From: Vanilla planifolia
Taxonomy: Eukaryota > Streptophyta > Magnoliopsida > Asparagales > Orchidaceae
Length of the DNA stretch: 64,000 nt
Direction: 5' to 3'
Assembly: GCA_023846275.1 (NCBI GenBank)
Contig: CM043865.1
Span: 8,792,068-8,856,067, forward strand
The notes beneath the pieces are model-generated. The model did no database searches, was not told the DNA's origin, and saw nothing but the letters and a program-made list of their open reading frames with translations. Position numbers and translations under genes: made by a program. Below are positions 13,901-24,948 of this stretch, one piece after another. Positions within the stretch are counted from its first letter, which is position 1. Each line of letters begins with the position of its first letter.

Positions 13901-16900
13901 GCTTTTCTAAATGGCTATTTGTATGAACAGATTTATGTTGAATAACTTATGGATTATGTGAAAAAAGGACATGAAAGAAAATTTTTAAAATTAAAGTACT
14001 TTTTCTTAAAATTAGCACAATGAGTTTAGAATTTAAAAAATGACTTATACTTTGAGATGATAGATTTATTTAATATCTATATAAATATTGTCTAATATGA
14101 AATAAAATAAAGAGCATATATTATTTTTTGTATGTAGATGACCTCATTTTTATAAAAAATTCTTCAAAATTAATTGAAGAATTCGAATAAGCTATGATAA
14201 AGAAGTTTGAAATGACCAATGTAGACCTAATGTCATTATTGGATTAGAATTTAAACAACTGAAAGAATGTATGTCATATAAGAGTATTTTCTAGAAAAAG
14301 TTTTTAAAAGATTTAAGGTAGAAGACTATGATTCAGTCAATACATCGGTTGATTGTAAAGTAAATTTTTCATGATTTGATGAATCAATGGATAAATTCTA
14401 CTCTATAAAAGTTGGATAGGATATTTACGATTTTTGACTTGCATAAAGCTGAAATTCTTTATAGAGTTAGATTAGTTAGTTGATTTATTGATAAACTAAA
14501 AGAATAACATTGAAAAGCTACAAAGGGGATTCTACATTACATTCAAGATATTTTAAATTGTAGAATGTTTTATTTATATTTTAACATATTTTAACTTGTT
14601 GGATATTTGGATAGTAATTGGAGAAATATAGATATTCAGAAAAGTATTTTTGAATTTGACTTTTATATTGAAAGCATTGCTTTCTCACAAGTGTTTAATA
14701 AACAATTCATTGTCATGCTTTTAACTTATGAAGTAGAATATATTATAGTTTCTACATATATTATTTATGTTATATGACTTTGAAGATTATTAAAATAGAT
14801 TTAGCAAAAACAAGGTAATTTAACAAAAATTTATATTGATAATAAATATGTTATTACTTTAGGAAAGAATTCAATACATCATACAAGAAATAAATATATT
14901 GATATTTGTTTTTATTCTATTTTTGAGCATATGAAAAACAAAGGTACATAGTTAACTTATATGAAGATAAAATTAAATAGTTGACATTTTCATTGAACCA
15001 TTTGGGGTAAACATTTTCAACAAATCCAATGGCTTTGAATGATAGATGGTAGAAAATTAAGATTAAGAGGGGTGTTGAAAAATAAATTTAATTAAAAATA
15101 ATTAAAGTTAGTTGACTTGAATGAAATATTTAAAGAATTAAGTTGGTTGTGTTATGTGGTTGGTCAAAATTAGTTGTCATAAGTTTGTGATAGTAGTAAT
15201 CAAATAGTTGAGTTGTTATTTATATTAAGTTATGTATAATCAAAACTAGTTTAAATCTAAAAGTTTATTGTAATTATATATATATATTTATAGTTGTAAC
15301 ATGTCATTTAATATATAAAGTTTTGGAGAAGAAGTTTAATTTTTATTGTCTTCATATTGTTTATCTTCTCTTTACTTCAAATTTGTGTTATTATCTGAAA
15401 TATTTTTCTTGCAACATAAAATAGATCTAGTTAGGTGGAAGTTTGGGATTTTTTATCCCATGGTTTAGTCTTTTTGATTGAGATCCTAGGGATTTAAAAT
15501 TTTAGCATTAAAAACTTTAGGAATTTCTATCTTTATGAAACCAAAATATCTATCTATTAAGAGACAAATGACAAAGCTGTCATAGATTTCGTCTTGATCT
15601 CTATAAAATTTATCAAGATAATATTTTTGTAAAATGTCACCAATTATCCTCAATTATAGCCAATCAAATCTTTTTTGAAAAACATCAAATATTTCGAAAC
15701 TCATTACCCCCTCCATTTATCGTCCTTGCTTTCTTTATCTGGCCTCTACAATTAAGGATGTTCAATTTCATAACATGTGTTGATATGCCACACTTGTTCT
15801 AATTCTCGTTCTCTCATACGATTAATGTAGATCTTACCAATGATTCCCTTGTTGATAAGTCTACAACCATTGACAAAGAAAAACCCTTTCAAACACTATT
15901 TTATCACTGACATGTCCCAACAACACTTTATAGATGTAACCATATTAAGACTTGGCACCCTTCTCATGACCTTGCTTTGCTACACTTTCATGCAAAATTC
16001 GATTGCCAAGTTTTAAAACCTAACTAAAGTTTCTTGAACTTCGCTTCAATGGCATCAATAATAGCTCCAGTTTGGATTAGGAACTTGGACTTATTTCTCT
16101 TGACAAACAGCCAAAACAACTCGTTTCCCATAATATGACCTCATCTTATTCTTACATCATGTCCATACTTGTTCATTGGCTTAGAATACTACCCCAATTC
16201 ACCCCAAAAGTTAATTCATTGGGCTTCGTCTTTCTTTTGTTAACACCATCCTCTATCCCATGACATGACAACTCTGTTGCGACTATTCTTATAGCTACAT
16301 TATTACACAAAACTCAATACCCAATATTACAACCGAAGTGTCCCAAACTTTGTTCTAATGACATTGACAACAACTTCAATTTTTGTTAAACGTCTCCATT
16401 TTCACCTATTTTCTATTATGAACTACCAAAACTACTCCTGTACTATGATACATCCTCTTCATCCTATTCTCAAGATGTTCATCTTGCTATCATTGTTGTT
16501 CATTGACCTAGAACATTTACTACACCCAAAAATATTAAATCAATCATCTATTTGACCCTCCCTTTTTTGACATGATTTTCCATGTAATAATTTGACATTT
16601 CTCTTAACGATTTTTTCTTATTACAACATATCATTCAATCCCAAAGTTGAACGATCAACTAAAGCATCTATACCTTTGCTTCAATGACATTGATCACTTT
16701 GGATTTAGCACATCCACTTTAAGTCGTATCTAGTGTGTCTACTTTAACTTATTTTTCCTTATAAATAAATAACGCAACCTACTCTACCACAATTAGCTCT
16801 CCTCATCCTATTCTCTAGATATATAGCATGCACCAACTCAAAGTGTTAATCCAATGCATCCTAACAATTAATCCAATGAGTCTAACCTTTCCTTATTGAC

Positions 16901-17972
16901 ACCATTCACCAACACATTATTAGGAACCTCATCACCCTATAGTCTACTGACCTATGACGGTCATAAAATTGCAGGCAACTTAGGCGATAGTGGGTGAATG
17001 TCATGGCACTAGCAATTACCTTGGTTGCAGTAATATGAACTACTGAGATGACCTTTTTAATTTTGTCCGAGAATGATCCTGTGGGATTGACCTCAAAAAA
17101 TAGAACAGGTTTTTGTGGCCGTTGCCCTCGCCTACCTTGGCTTTCTTTATGGGCTGAGGATATCTCGGTGAGTGCTCGTCATCTAATTTTTGCCATGTCT
17201 TATCTTGTGTTATAGTGATAACAATGAGCCATCAAGACTTGGTGAAAATTTGGCTCTTCATTGCCCATGTGGAAGCTGGTTTTTAACCATTTCTCACTAC
17301 GGACATAAAATAAGACTTGGTTAAAAATCAAATTCCAAAAAAGCGTTTAAACATCCTTGCTCTTACATACGTCAGGTCGATATGATGGACGATCTTTTGG
17401 CAATTAGAAATCATTGTTGAGCAATTTAAAATATTTGAATCAGATTAGAGCACGGGAAAATATACTTTGCTATGGCTTCTAACAGTATCCTGGTACCAAA
17501 TTAAAATTCAATTTGGGTTGATTTGTCCAATCTTTTGCCTCAATTTTTTTTTTTTTTCATGTAGGGGACATTAGGGTACCTGGACCCTGAATACTACCGT
17601 AACTATCAGCTCACAGATAAGAGCGATGTGTACAGTTTTGGGGTGGTTTTACTCGAGCTGCTTACATCCAAGAAGGCCATTGATTTCGGTCGGGGCCCGG
17701 AAGATGCTAACTTGGCAGTGTATGTGCAAAAAAGAGTTGATGAGGAGCGGCTCATGGACGTACTGGATGATAGGCTAAAGACCGGGGCAACGCAAGTGGA
17801 ACTTGATTCCATGAAAGCATTGGGATTCTTGGCCATGGGTTGCTTGGAGGAGAAGAGACAGAACCGACCGTCAATGAAGGAGGTGTCCGAGGAAATTGAA
17901 TATATTATTAGTATTGTCGATGGTAGTGCTACAGCCAGTAACCAGGAGTATAAAACCAGCGAATTGCTATAA
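7094..17972 (+). CDS. Wall-associated receptor kinase-like protein (4 exons)
   Basis: Complete gene: join(7094-7910, 8786-8842, 8913-9583, 17565-17972), 650 codons, all introns GT-AG and frame-consistent (phases 1, 1, 0). It encodes a plasma-membrane serine/threonine receptor kinase of the WAK-like type (closest by memory to the WAKL15/WAKL20 group). Order: signal peptide (1-23); cysteine-rich GUB_WAK galacturonan-binding-type domain beginning CPPCGSTAVPFPL (26 on); WAK-associated C-terminal region with WADPPEPAC; transmembrane helix about 293-310; basic juxtamembrane stretch; kinase domain from about 360. Kinase landmarks: glycine loop GSGGYGDVY (364-372), lysine in AVK (385), HRD (476-478), DFG (496-498), GTLGYLDPEYY at the start of exon 4, DVYSFGVVLLELL. 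All catalytic residues are present and HRD makes it an RD kinase, so it looks functional. No EGF repeat is seen. Intron 3 carries a copia element. Confidence 0.93.
7911..8785 (+). other. WAKL intron 1
   Basis: 875 bp AT-rich intron with a canonical GTAAGT donor and an acceptor at ...TTTGCGTAG (8777-8785). No repeat or hidden coding sequence recognised. Confidence 0.85.
8786..8842 (+). CDS. WAKL exon 2 (57 bp)
   Basis: Short exon encoding NLTDCADCGGSTNNAPLIA, residues 273-291, the linker between ectodomain and membrane helix. It joins in phase 1 to both neighbours, restoring codons AAC and GGT across the junctions. It is flanked by TAG and GTAAGC. This small cysteine-containing linker exon fits WAK-like genes. 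Confidence 0.88.
8913..9583 (+). CDS. WAKL exon 3: membrane helix and kinase N-lobe to DFG
   Basis: 671 bp after a 70 bp intron (8843-8912). It encodes the transmembrane helix, basic stop-transfer (YRRNRRIRR), the kinase N-lobe and the catalytic loop through DFG, ending HVTTCAQ at CAG|GTTAGC. Residues 292 (split) to 515. High GC throughout. Confidence 0.93.
9584..10877 (+). other. WAKL intron 3, part before the copia element
   Basis: Intron sequence, GC-poor, no coding similarity. Small open frames here (for example 10139-10321) have no recognisable domain and low-complexity composition. Confidence 0.7.
10878..11215 (+). repeat. 5' LTR of the intronic copia element
   Basis: 338 bp. It aligns along its length with the 3' LTR: shared blocks include AAAGTTAGTTGACWTGA, TGGTCAAAATTAGTT, TTATTTATATTAAGTTA and the terminal TTTCTTGCAAYA. 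The expected TG start reads TA and the CA end reads TA, both G-to-A or C-to-T type losses. Confidence 0.85.
11219..11231 (+). other. Primer-binding site of the copia element
   Basis: Three bases after the 5' LTR the sequence TAATATCATAGTG matches the plant copia primer site complementary to initiator methionine tRNA (TGGTATCAGAGC) except for transitions and one other change. Confidence 0.65.
12916..13113 (+). repeat. 99-bp tandem duplication in copia integrase
   Basis: Two adjacent 99 bp copies (12916-13014, 13015-13113) that differ by one base near the end (GCAGTT versus GCAATT). The unit is 33 codons of the integrase tail, including the NYAVYLLNR motif. The near identity, against heavy decay around it, says the duplication is much younger than the insertion. 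Confidence 0.92.
13680..15000 (+). pseudogene. Copia reverse transcriptase and RNase H remnant
   Basis: Readable with stops: a WIHK block near 13699, a lost-and-found QLDIKSAFLNGYLYEQIYVEQ-type stretch near 13875, the catalytic YVDDLIF near 14133 (both aspartates intact), and an RNase H part with EVEYI near 14731, YIDNKYVITL near 14834 and HHTRNKYIDI near 14880. These are standard Ty1/copia landmarks. Confidence 0.85.
15058..15072 (+). other. Polypurine tract of the copia element
   Basis: AAGATTAAGAGGGG directly before the 3' LTR start TGTTG, the usual plus-strand priming site of an LTR element. Confidence 0.75.
15073..15416 (+). repeat. 3' LTR of the intronic copia element
   Basis: 344 bp with intact termini TGTTG...CAACA, a perfect 5-base inverted repeat. 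It includes an (AT) run near 15276. Similarity to the 5' LTR is clear but interrupted by many substitutions and small indels, pointing to an old insertion. Confidence 0.87.
15417..17564 (+). other. WAKL intron 3, part after the copia element
   Basis: Remaining 2.1 kb of intron 3, ending in a long T tract and ATGTAG acceptor (17543-17564). Its middle is unusually C-rich on the plus strand and made of diverged repeats, described separately. No coding domain found. Confidence 0.75.
15990..16930 (+). repeat. Three diverged tandem units of about 310-325 bp
   Basis: Matching blocks recur: GCTTCAATGGCATCAATAAT (about 16044), GTTCTAATGACATTGACAAC (about 16352), GCTTCAATGACATTGATCAC (about 16679), spaced 309 and 326 bases; and a CTCATCNTATTCT block at about 16140, 16455 and 16802, the first two followed by TTGTTCATTGRCNTAGAA. 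Pairwise similarity is modest, so this is an old short array or internally repeated element; I do not recognise the family. Confidence 0.6.
17565..17972 (+). CDS. WAKL exon 4: activation loop and kinase C-lobe
   Basis: 408 bp including the TAA stop. It starts in phase 0 with GTLGYLDPEYY, completing the activation segment, then DVYSFGVVLLELL, the RPSM motif (conserved arginine of subdomain XI) and a short serine/threonine-rich tail. The open frame from 17628 is only part of the exon; the acceptor at 17563-17564 adds the missing 21 codons. Confidence 0.94.
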   Translation, partial: GTLGYLDPEYYRNYQLTDKSDVYSFGVVLLELLTSKKAIDFGRGPEDANLAVYVQKRVDEERLMDVLDDRLKTGATQVELDSMKALGFLAMGCLEEKRQNRPSMKEVSEEIEYIISIVDGSATASNQEYKTSELL

Positions 17973-18600
17973 TGGAGATGGGTGAGCTTTGTTAAGGATA
18001 TTACCTTGTAAGTTTGTACGATAGTGGCTATTGCATTTGACTATAGTTTGCTTCTTGTACATTTCTGATCATCTTGTTCGTGTGGATAGCATACTTAGAA
18101 CCTTTGTGGTGTGTTTTTATCTCTGTTTATTTACTTGATGTAATTTTAAACTATATGCAAATGTTTTCAGAAAGCTATAAATGACAAACTGTATCTTGAT
18201 TTCCTCGTTTGAAATTTTTGTTTTTTTAAAATCCATTTTCTGGATTTTTACTACATGTATATATGTATTGAGAATTCAAAGAAATCCGGTGCAGCTACAA
18301 AACTTAGAAGTTAATCAGATCCGCCCTTATTTTAGCACCTGGATAATTAGATCGCCGTCAAAAATAACGGCTGCCAAGGAGCCTGCACCTTCAGAAGTCA
18401 AAGATCAACCATCTTTTTGAAAGCGACCCGATAGCATATTATAATGCTGAGCACAGACGGTGACAGTGGCGTGACGATGTTGAGCTTCCTTTTGGAATTC
18501 TTCCAGAAACTGAGAAAATAAATTCATGCAACGCCAGCGCACGTGTTGTCGTCCAATTCCTTCGTAGTAAGCCCTTGCGTTTACCAGAGGTCACACGTCC
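17973..18600 (+). other. WAKL 3' flank
   Basis: Likely 3' UTR for the first few hundred bases (T-rich, no clear AATAAA close to the stop; one AATAAA occurs near 18517), followed by GC-richer unique-looking sequence 18420-18600 with no gene recognised. Confidence 0.45.
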
Positions 18601-19400
18601 ACCTCAAGAAAACAAATTTGTTAATAAAATAATTTAAAAATAAATTACAATATTAATTTTTAAAATCAATAAATTTTAGCTATATTAGCAACAGATGTCA
18701 ATGAAATCTACCTCTAAATCTATGAGTTCACTATGTTTTTTTTTTTTATGAACGATTTAGTTTTCTATAGATTTGTGTGAACTGCAGTATTTTTCAATAA
18801 CTGTGCTATACCGGTCCAAGGATGTATCAAGATAGTAGACTTCATAGAAATATGTGATGTGCATAGAAATTACCCTCCAAATCCAGCCAAACGCTTCTTG
18901 AGTGGTGTTGTTGAAAATCTGTGTAAAAAAATTCATAAAATTCATAAAATTCTAAATTCCTTTGCTCATCATTTTTGCCTCTTTATTACAAAATGCAATC
19001 TTTTAATTTCCTTAAAGAACATATACATTTTGATCAAAAATATAAAATTTCACAAATTTTGTGTCACAATAAGCTTCTCTGCGCACATGTGTCGCGTCAG
19101 GGAACTATTCATATGTACGTGTGCTACTCCCTCTCATAGACAAGCCGTATGTGCATGTTGAACGTGTCAGTGTTGTTGTTCACCTTCAATCTTTTCAACA
19201 TCATGTTGGTTGTGTTGCTTCTTATATTTTCTCTGTGATTCAAGTAGTGATCTTTTAATGTTGGCATGTATTTTTCATATTCATTTTAAAAATTTTTGAG
19301 ATTTTTGTTGAGTGTCATTTTTAGTTTCTGCTATTTCTAATATCTTGAATTCCAAGCCTAACAAGCTTGGGGTAAGAATCCTATACAAGCTTTGAAATGA
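18601..19400. other. Intergenic, no gene seen
   Basis: AT-rich with a short GC-richer patch at 19075-19200. The small open frames on both strands (18757-18945, 18859-19161) have no domain and overlap each other, which argues against either being real. Confidence 0.45.
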
Positions 19401-20010
19401 CTCGTTAAAGCTGATCCATGCGTAATGTGGTTGTATGCAAATTGTACATGTGTAATCTTATCCTATATTTTTGGTGTGTGTATTATATCCTCTAAGTAGA
19501 TTAACAACTATTCTATTTACCACTTTAATTTATTGATCTATCTATAGATAGAAAGTTGTACTTTGCTCAAAGTGGTATTCATTATTCCTTATAGTGCTTG
19601 CCAAAATTTGCTAAAAATTGAATATACAAAAATTATACAATGGAGGATGGTACCAAAATGCACCCATACAATTTGGAATTAAAGAAGAGTTACTTTTTCT
19701 CTTGTAATCTCTTGTTTATATGACATTGATATGACCATCTTAGAATATCTATCAACCACAATGAACAAATAGTTATGTCCCCACTAAGTTGGTGGTACTC
19801 CGCCAACAAAATCCATTGAAATGTTATTCCATGGACTCGTCAACACTTGTAGTGGTACATATAATCCTTATTTATAATTGGAAGGGTTTGATGTACGTCA
19901 AAGTGTACACCTACGAATAAATTTCTCAATATCAAAATTCATATGGGTCAAATAACATACCTTTGTAAATTTAGTATAGTCTTCGAGACTCCAAAGTGTC
20001 ATAACACTCT
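19400..20010 (-). mobile_element. Gypsy integrase fragment, minus strand
   Basis: Read on the minus strand with stops: GLYVPLQV (about 19860), SMDFVGGVPP (about 19810-19840), FIVVDRYSKM (about 19735-19770) and RVWVHFG-like text near 19650. These are the integrase core landmarks of Ty3/gypsy elements in correct order. No LTR could be tied to it. Confidence 0.75.
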
Positions 20011-20343
20011 AGAAGCATGAGCCTCACATATCCATCATTTCATGTATTTATCATTTCACTTATCTATCTTTTTTTATCACCATACTAAGGTACACATAAT
20101 TACTTTGTAAAGTACTACATTTTTTTATAACATACTAATAATGTTTACCTCCTTTTGTCTCTTGATAAATTTCTCCAAAATTAGAATCGTGTTTATACTT
20201 CAAAGCACTCAAATTTTGTAGGTTGTATTTGCATAATAATTGTTAAACATAATAAATTAAAAGGATGTTAGGAAAGCATATTTGTAAGTTTGTTCAGAGT
20301 GTCCTTCTTGTATTTAATAACTAAATTATATTGTTGCAGGTAT

Positions 20344-21860
20344 TGATGTGAATTGTGTGAGGTTCAATGCATTAGAGGGATGGGTGAATTATTCTTTGAA
20401 CAATATTTTTTTATTTCAAAAAACCTTTTAATTAAAGAAATATATTTATGTTAAGTGTTAAAAATTTGATTTTAGAAAGGTTTTTTGATGAAATAAAAAA
20501 AATCATAACAATAAAAAGAAGTGTACTAAGATTTTTTTGATGATTTGGTTAAAACCCATACCTACATTAACCTTGACCATCGATTAGATTTTTACTAATC
20601 ACTCCCTTTTTCCAAAATTGGTAGGGGTAAAGGAAGCGAGTGCTCCAACAAGATACAAAAAATCATAAAAACTTTGGCCATAATAAAAAGATTTAAATCT
20701 TTACAAAGATTGGTGCATATAAAGTTCTTGCACCTTTGACTTCTTTAAACAAGAGTAGTATAACAAACTATTAATGTAGATGCTACTCAAATGATGTGAA
20801 ATATTGTAAAAAAGAGTAGTAGAAATAAGAAATGAAATTGATAACTCCTGCAAGCATGTTTTGATAAGTGAAGCTCTCAATTTTGGACTTAAGCATATTT
20901 GAGCTTTTCAAGTTGATTCATTAATCCTAAATGTTGATAAATTATCTCTATTTATAGTCTAAATAAAAGAAAGCTAAAATAATACTTCTAATGGATAGAA
21001 ATGACCTTTCCTAAAATAAAACTATTATAAAAAAATAAATAGAGGAAAATGAAAAACAATTACTGTTTGATATAAAGGATGGAATAAGCATTGTTTGATC
21101 AAACACTTGATTAAGGGGTCTAGATCAAATCTTAGTGGGATTTGATCTAGATTGTTAAATCTTCTATGCTGGATGGATGGTGATATTGCTCCTGATTATT
21201 ATTCACAAAGATGAAATAGATCATAGTCGTTTGATCATGCTTTTTGGATAAATAGCTAGATAAAACAAACTATTCAAAAATATGAAGAAGATCTCAACTG
21301 TTTGGTTAAGCTTTTCAGATGGATGATAAAATGTGTTGTTCATAAGTACAGAGAAAATCTCAGCCATTAGCTTGAGCTTTTTAGATGTATAGCTAAATGA
21401 AATATACTATTTTAAAAATGAGGATGTGATCTCTATCATTGGATAGCATAATGCATAATTGGATGACACTAATTCACTTCTAGTTGGATAAAAATAGACA
21501 TTGTGTTTTTTCGTTCTACTTTGCAAAATTTTACATGTAGTTTATAGAATATTATAGTTTCTGTATATTGTTAAGTTATCCTAATGGGGTTGGTTGGACC
21601 CTAGTGCTCTTAGGAAGTTGACCCAAGTTACCTGTGTGCATATATATACAAGTCTGACTTGACTCAATCTAATACTTAACAATTTTTAGTCATACTCGAT
21701 TCATTATGCCTAAGTTAGGTTCAAGAATAATGCTTTGACTTGATTTAACTAAAGCATTATAGGAATATACTCTGACTAACACTTGTGCTTGACTTGATTA
21801 GGCTTCAACTGGTTTCCTAACCCATGACTCCCTAAGGCCCTATGCCTAACACTTTGGGCT
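20344..21860 (-). mobile_element. Decayed LTR, same family as the one at 24901
   Basis: Begins TGATGTG, reaches a GGGATGGGTGAATT block 41 bases in, a TGATTTGGTTAAAACCCATACCTACATTAACC block near 20550, and a minus-strand TATA box (TATAAATA, 20949-20956) about 605 bases from the edge. The solo LTR at 24901 shows the same elements at matching distances (TATA at 597). The right border is uncertain. No primer-binding site adjoins it, so it is a solo or truncated LTR. Confidence 0.6.
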
Positions 21861-22625
21861 TTGGTAAGAAGTGGGTGCTTAGGCTAATTTTTTAAAAAAA
21901 TTTTATTTATATTAAAATTATTTTTATAATATTTTAAAATTAAAAGGACTTAAGTTTTAAGTCCAAATGTAACATAATACATCACTAATAAATAATAACT
22001 CAAATATGTTTGAATCATAATTATGATCCTAAGTACTATAATTACAAACAAAAGAAAGATTTAACATGCTAATCACACAGATGTTTAAAAATATAATTCT
22101 TTATGGATTAGTCACTCTATAAAAAACTTAGTCTTTGGCTCTAAAATCAAAAAGTTGAGCATTTAAACTCCATCCACTTTAGATGCTACAACCTTGCTTC
22201 AACAAACCTAAGCTACTATTGAAATACCTTAAGATTGACCTGAAATAATACTAAGCTCAACAAGGCATTAGTAATATTTATCTTAATTTCGTAATCATCA
22301 CATCAATGGTTACAATAATTAAATAAAAAGCATTAGTTCTATGTTAAATTTTCAAAATATGAATTTTAGTTTTCAAAAATGGTATTTTTGGATCATGTGG
22401 TTAATGTATAAAAAATATTAATTGAACCTCAAATGATCTTAGTAATAGTCGAAGCCAATATCTAAATCAGTATCATAAATCATAAGTTTTTTTGGAATGG
22501 TTGGATATTATAAAAAGTTGTAAAAAGATTTTCATAAATAATTCATTTATTAACTAGATTGACCTAGGAAAAAAGAAACTTTAATTGGGATTCAAATCAT
22601 TAGAGTAATTTTCAAATGTTAAAGG
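21860..22625. other. Intergenic AT-rich stretch
   Basis: No gene or clear repeat border. It probably contains decayed upstream pol sequence of the gypsy element that becomes readable from 22630. Confidence 0.35.
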
Positions 22626-22629
22626 CTAT

Positions 22630-24490
22630 GTTCACTTTTGCTCAAGCTCTAACATTACAAGAGGGAGTAAAATGATACCAAGTGTTTAGTTTTCTATCTA
22701 TTGTAAAGGTTAGAATTGCATTGATGCAATAGAAAAAGGTTATTGCATATGAATCTAGACAATTGAAATTGCATGAGAATAATTATCTTGTTTATGAAAA
22801 TTTTGTAGTAATAGTTTTTGCCATAAAAATTCGAAGTCACCTATGAAATATTTTACAATCATCAAAGCATAAGTTAAATTTTTATATAGAAGGATTAAAC
22901 CAAAGGCAAAGAATATGGTTGATGTTTATCAAGGATTATAATTTAGAAGTTTTTTATCATTCAAGAAAAGCTAATATAGTAACAGATGCTTTGTGTAAAA
23001 AAACAAGTATTAATATGATATTAAAGTCTTTTAAATGAATAAATAATAATTAGAACTTATTATTCAAAGAAATACAATATTATTATTTCAATTGTCAAAA
23101 AGGCCAAATTTGTTAGAGTCTACCATAAAAGATAAAATAGAAATTTTGGAACAACAAATTTTGGTTTAAAAATTAATGTGTAATTCTAATTTTGAAGTTG
23201 ATCAGAATGGGGTGCCAAGAATTTAAGATAGCTTATATTTTAGGGCATCGGTAACTTAAGAAAAGTTTGCTAAAGAAGGCACATAATTCAAAGTATTACA
23301 ATTATGTTAGAGAGAAAAAATGAATCACAATTTGAAATAGAGATATTGGCATTAAATATTGAAAAGAGATGTATCCAATTAGGTTAAGAAATATCTAGTT
23401 TGTTAACAAGTAAAGGAAAAGTAGCAAAGAACAAGAGGTTATTATAGTCTTTACTTATTCTTGAGTAAAAATTTGAGAAAACTGGTATGGACTTTATTGT
23501 AGAATTACCTAGTTCTTTAGCAAAATATGATTCTATTTAGATGATAGTAGATAGATGAACAAAATCAACTCACATTATTATTATAAAGATAATATATTGA
23601 ACTAAAATTTAGTTGAAATGTATATGAATCAAATTATTAATCAACATGGTGTGCTAAAAGTAATCAATTTAATTTGAGATCAAAAGTTCACTTCACAATT
23701 CTATAAAAGGTACACTAGGCATTTGGTATAAATTTGAAATTTAATATAATCTTTCATTCTTAAATTGATGGACAAATGAAAAGAATTTTTAAAACTCTGG
23801 AAGATCTATTAGGCATATATATATATTAGATTTTGGTAGAGATTGGAAAACTCACATGTTGTTGATTAAGTTTTTCAATTAAAATAACTATCAATCTAGA
23901 ATTTGGATGGCACCATATGAAGACTTATATGGAACAAAGTGTTAATTGCCTTTATATTGAAATGAGGGTAAGGAAACAAATTAATAGGTTCTAGATATGT
24001 TAATCAAGCAATAAATGAAATAAGAATTATTTGAGATAGATTAAAGCTAACACAAGATAAATGAAAAAAATACTTGGATACAAAACACAATAAATTTGAA
24101 TTACAAGAAGGTGAGCATGTATTTATTAGGATGATCACAAAAAAAGGGTTAGTAAAATCTTGAATAAAAAATTTAAAATCTAAATTCAATTGTCCATCGA
24201 AAAGAAGTAAATAAGTGGCATATCAAATAGTTTTACAAACATAGCCATCCAATGTTCACAATGTATTTTATGTCTCATTTTTAAGTAAATAACAAATCAT
24301 TCTCTCATTGTTGGCTATGATGTCTTGAGATATTAAAATTCAACCAAAATTAACTTATCTAAAGATATTAGTGAAGATCTTGGAAAAGAAAAAGAAGGTA
24401 TTAAGGAATAACATTATGAAATATGGTTCAGTAAGCAAAGAGTGAATTACTAAGAATAAAATTTTTAATTTCTTAAAAATACGTTAATTT
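22630..24490 (+). mobile_element. Gypsy (Del/Tekay-like) RNase H and integrase remnant
   Basis: Plus-strand readable blocks with many stops: FTFAQALTLQEGVK and KKVIAYESRQLKLHENNY (RNase H, 22636-22790), YHSRKANIVTDALCKK (about 22960), a MDFIVELPSSLAKYDSI stretch (about 23490, integrase), INQHGV (about 23640), HILDFG..W and a MAPYEDLYGTKC block (about 23910), then a NLSKD...LGKEKEGIKE block (about 24350-24405) matching the linker before a chromodomain. The frame is lost at about 24490, where unrelated LTR sequence begins; its 3' tail reappears near 27555. Confidence 0.85.
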
Positions 24491-24499
24491 CTATTTTAC

Positions 24500-24900
24500 T
24501 AATAATATTTTAAAAAATTATGAAATAGAAAGGTATAAAAATTTAAAAGTATAAATAAATAATTTTTAGGTGATTCAATTTAAAATTAAGCCTACATCCA
24601 TCCCCAAAAAAACCAAGACACAAAAAAAAACTTTGTAAGCCTTTTGTTAAAAAACAAATAAGCTAAACCATCAAAACAAAAAAAAACTACTATGAACTTG
24701 CAATAAAATAGAATTAGTGAAAAAAGAAAAAATGATAATAAAATTTAAATAGATAAATTATTATGCTTAACAAAATACCCAATAATGCATAATTATTTTA
24801 ATTTAATTAGATAGAAAATAGGAAAATGAGAGCTTAACTAATTTGAAGAAGAATAAATAATTTAGAGTTCATTGAAGAATAATGCAACATAAGGAGGTAA
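24500..24900 (-). mobile_element. Older LTR fragment next to the solo LTR
   Basis: At 24555-24610 the block AATTTTTAGGTGATTCAATT...CCTACATCCATCCCC matches the U5 block of the adjacent solo LTR. The rest is AT-decayed. It looks like an earlier insertion of the same family into the gypsy element. Confidence 0.5.
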
Positions 24901-24933
24901 TGAAGTGTTTCGTGCTAAGGAAATCCCACAAGA

Positions 24934-24948
24934 GGGGGGGGGGGGGGG
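24934..24948 (+). repeat. 15-base poly-G run
   Basis: Fifteen G residues in the LTR U5 end, followed by TGAATTGTG. Sister LTRs have only about 5 G at this place, so the run has expanded or is a sequencing artefact. Confidence 0.9.

Larger units (their letters stand above)
10878..15416 (+). mobile_element. Full-length, inactive Ty1/copia element in WAKL intron 3
   Basis: A 4539 bp element in sense orientation to the host gene. Two LTRs (10878-11215 and 15073-15416) enclose, in copia order, gag (about 11300-11760, internally shortened), protease remnant (about 12030), integrase (about 12540-13230), reverse transcriptase (about 13680-14280) and RNase H (about 14700-15000). All frames carry many stops and frameshifts, so it cannot make proteins. 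A primer-binding site and a polypurine tract are still visible. Flanking 5-mers are CGAAA (10873-10877) and TAAAA (15417-15421), compatible with a target duplication decayed by CG to TA change. Removing it would leave an intron of about 3.4 kb. Confidence 0.88.

Noticed and set aside
17606..17836. Minus-strand frame over WAKL exon 4
   Set aside because: Antisense shadow of the kinase C-lobe.
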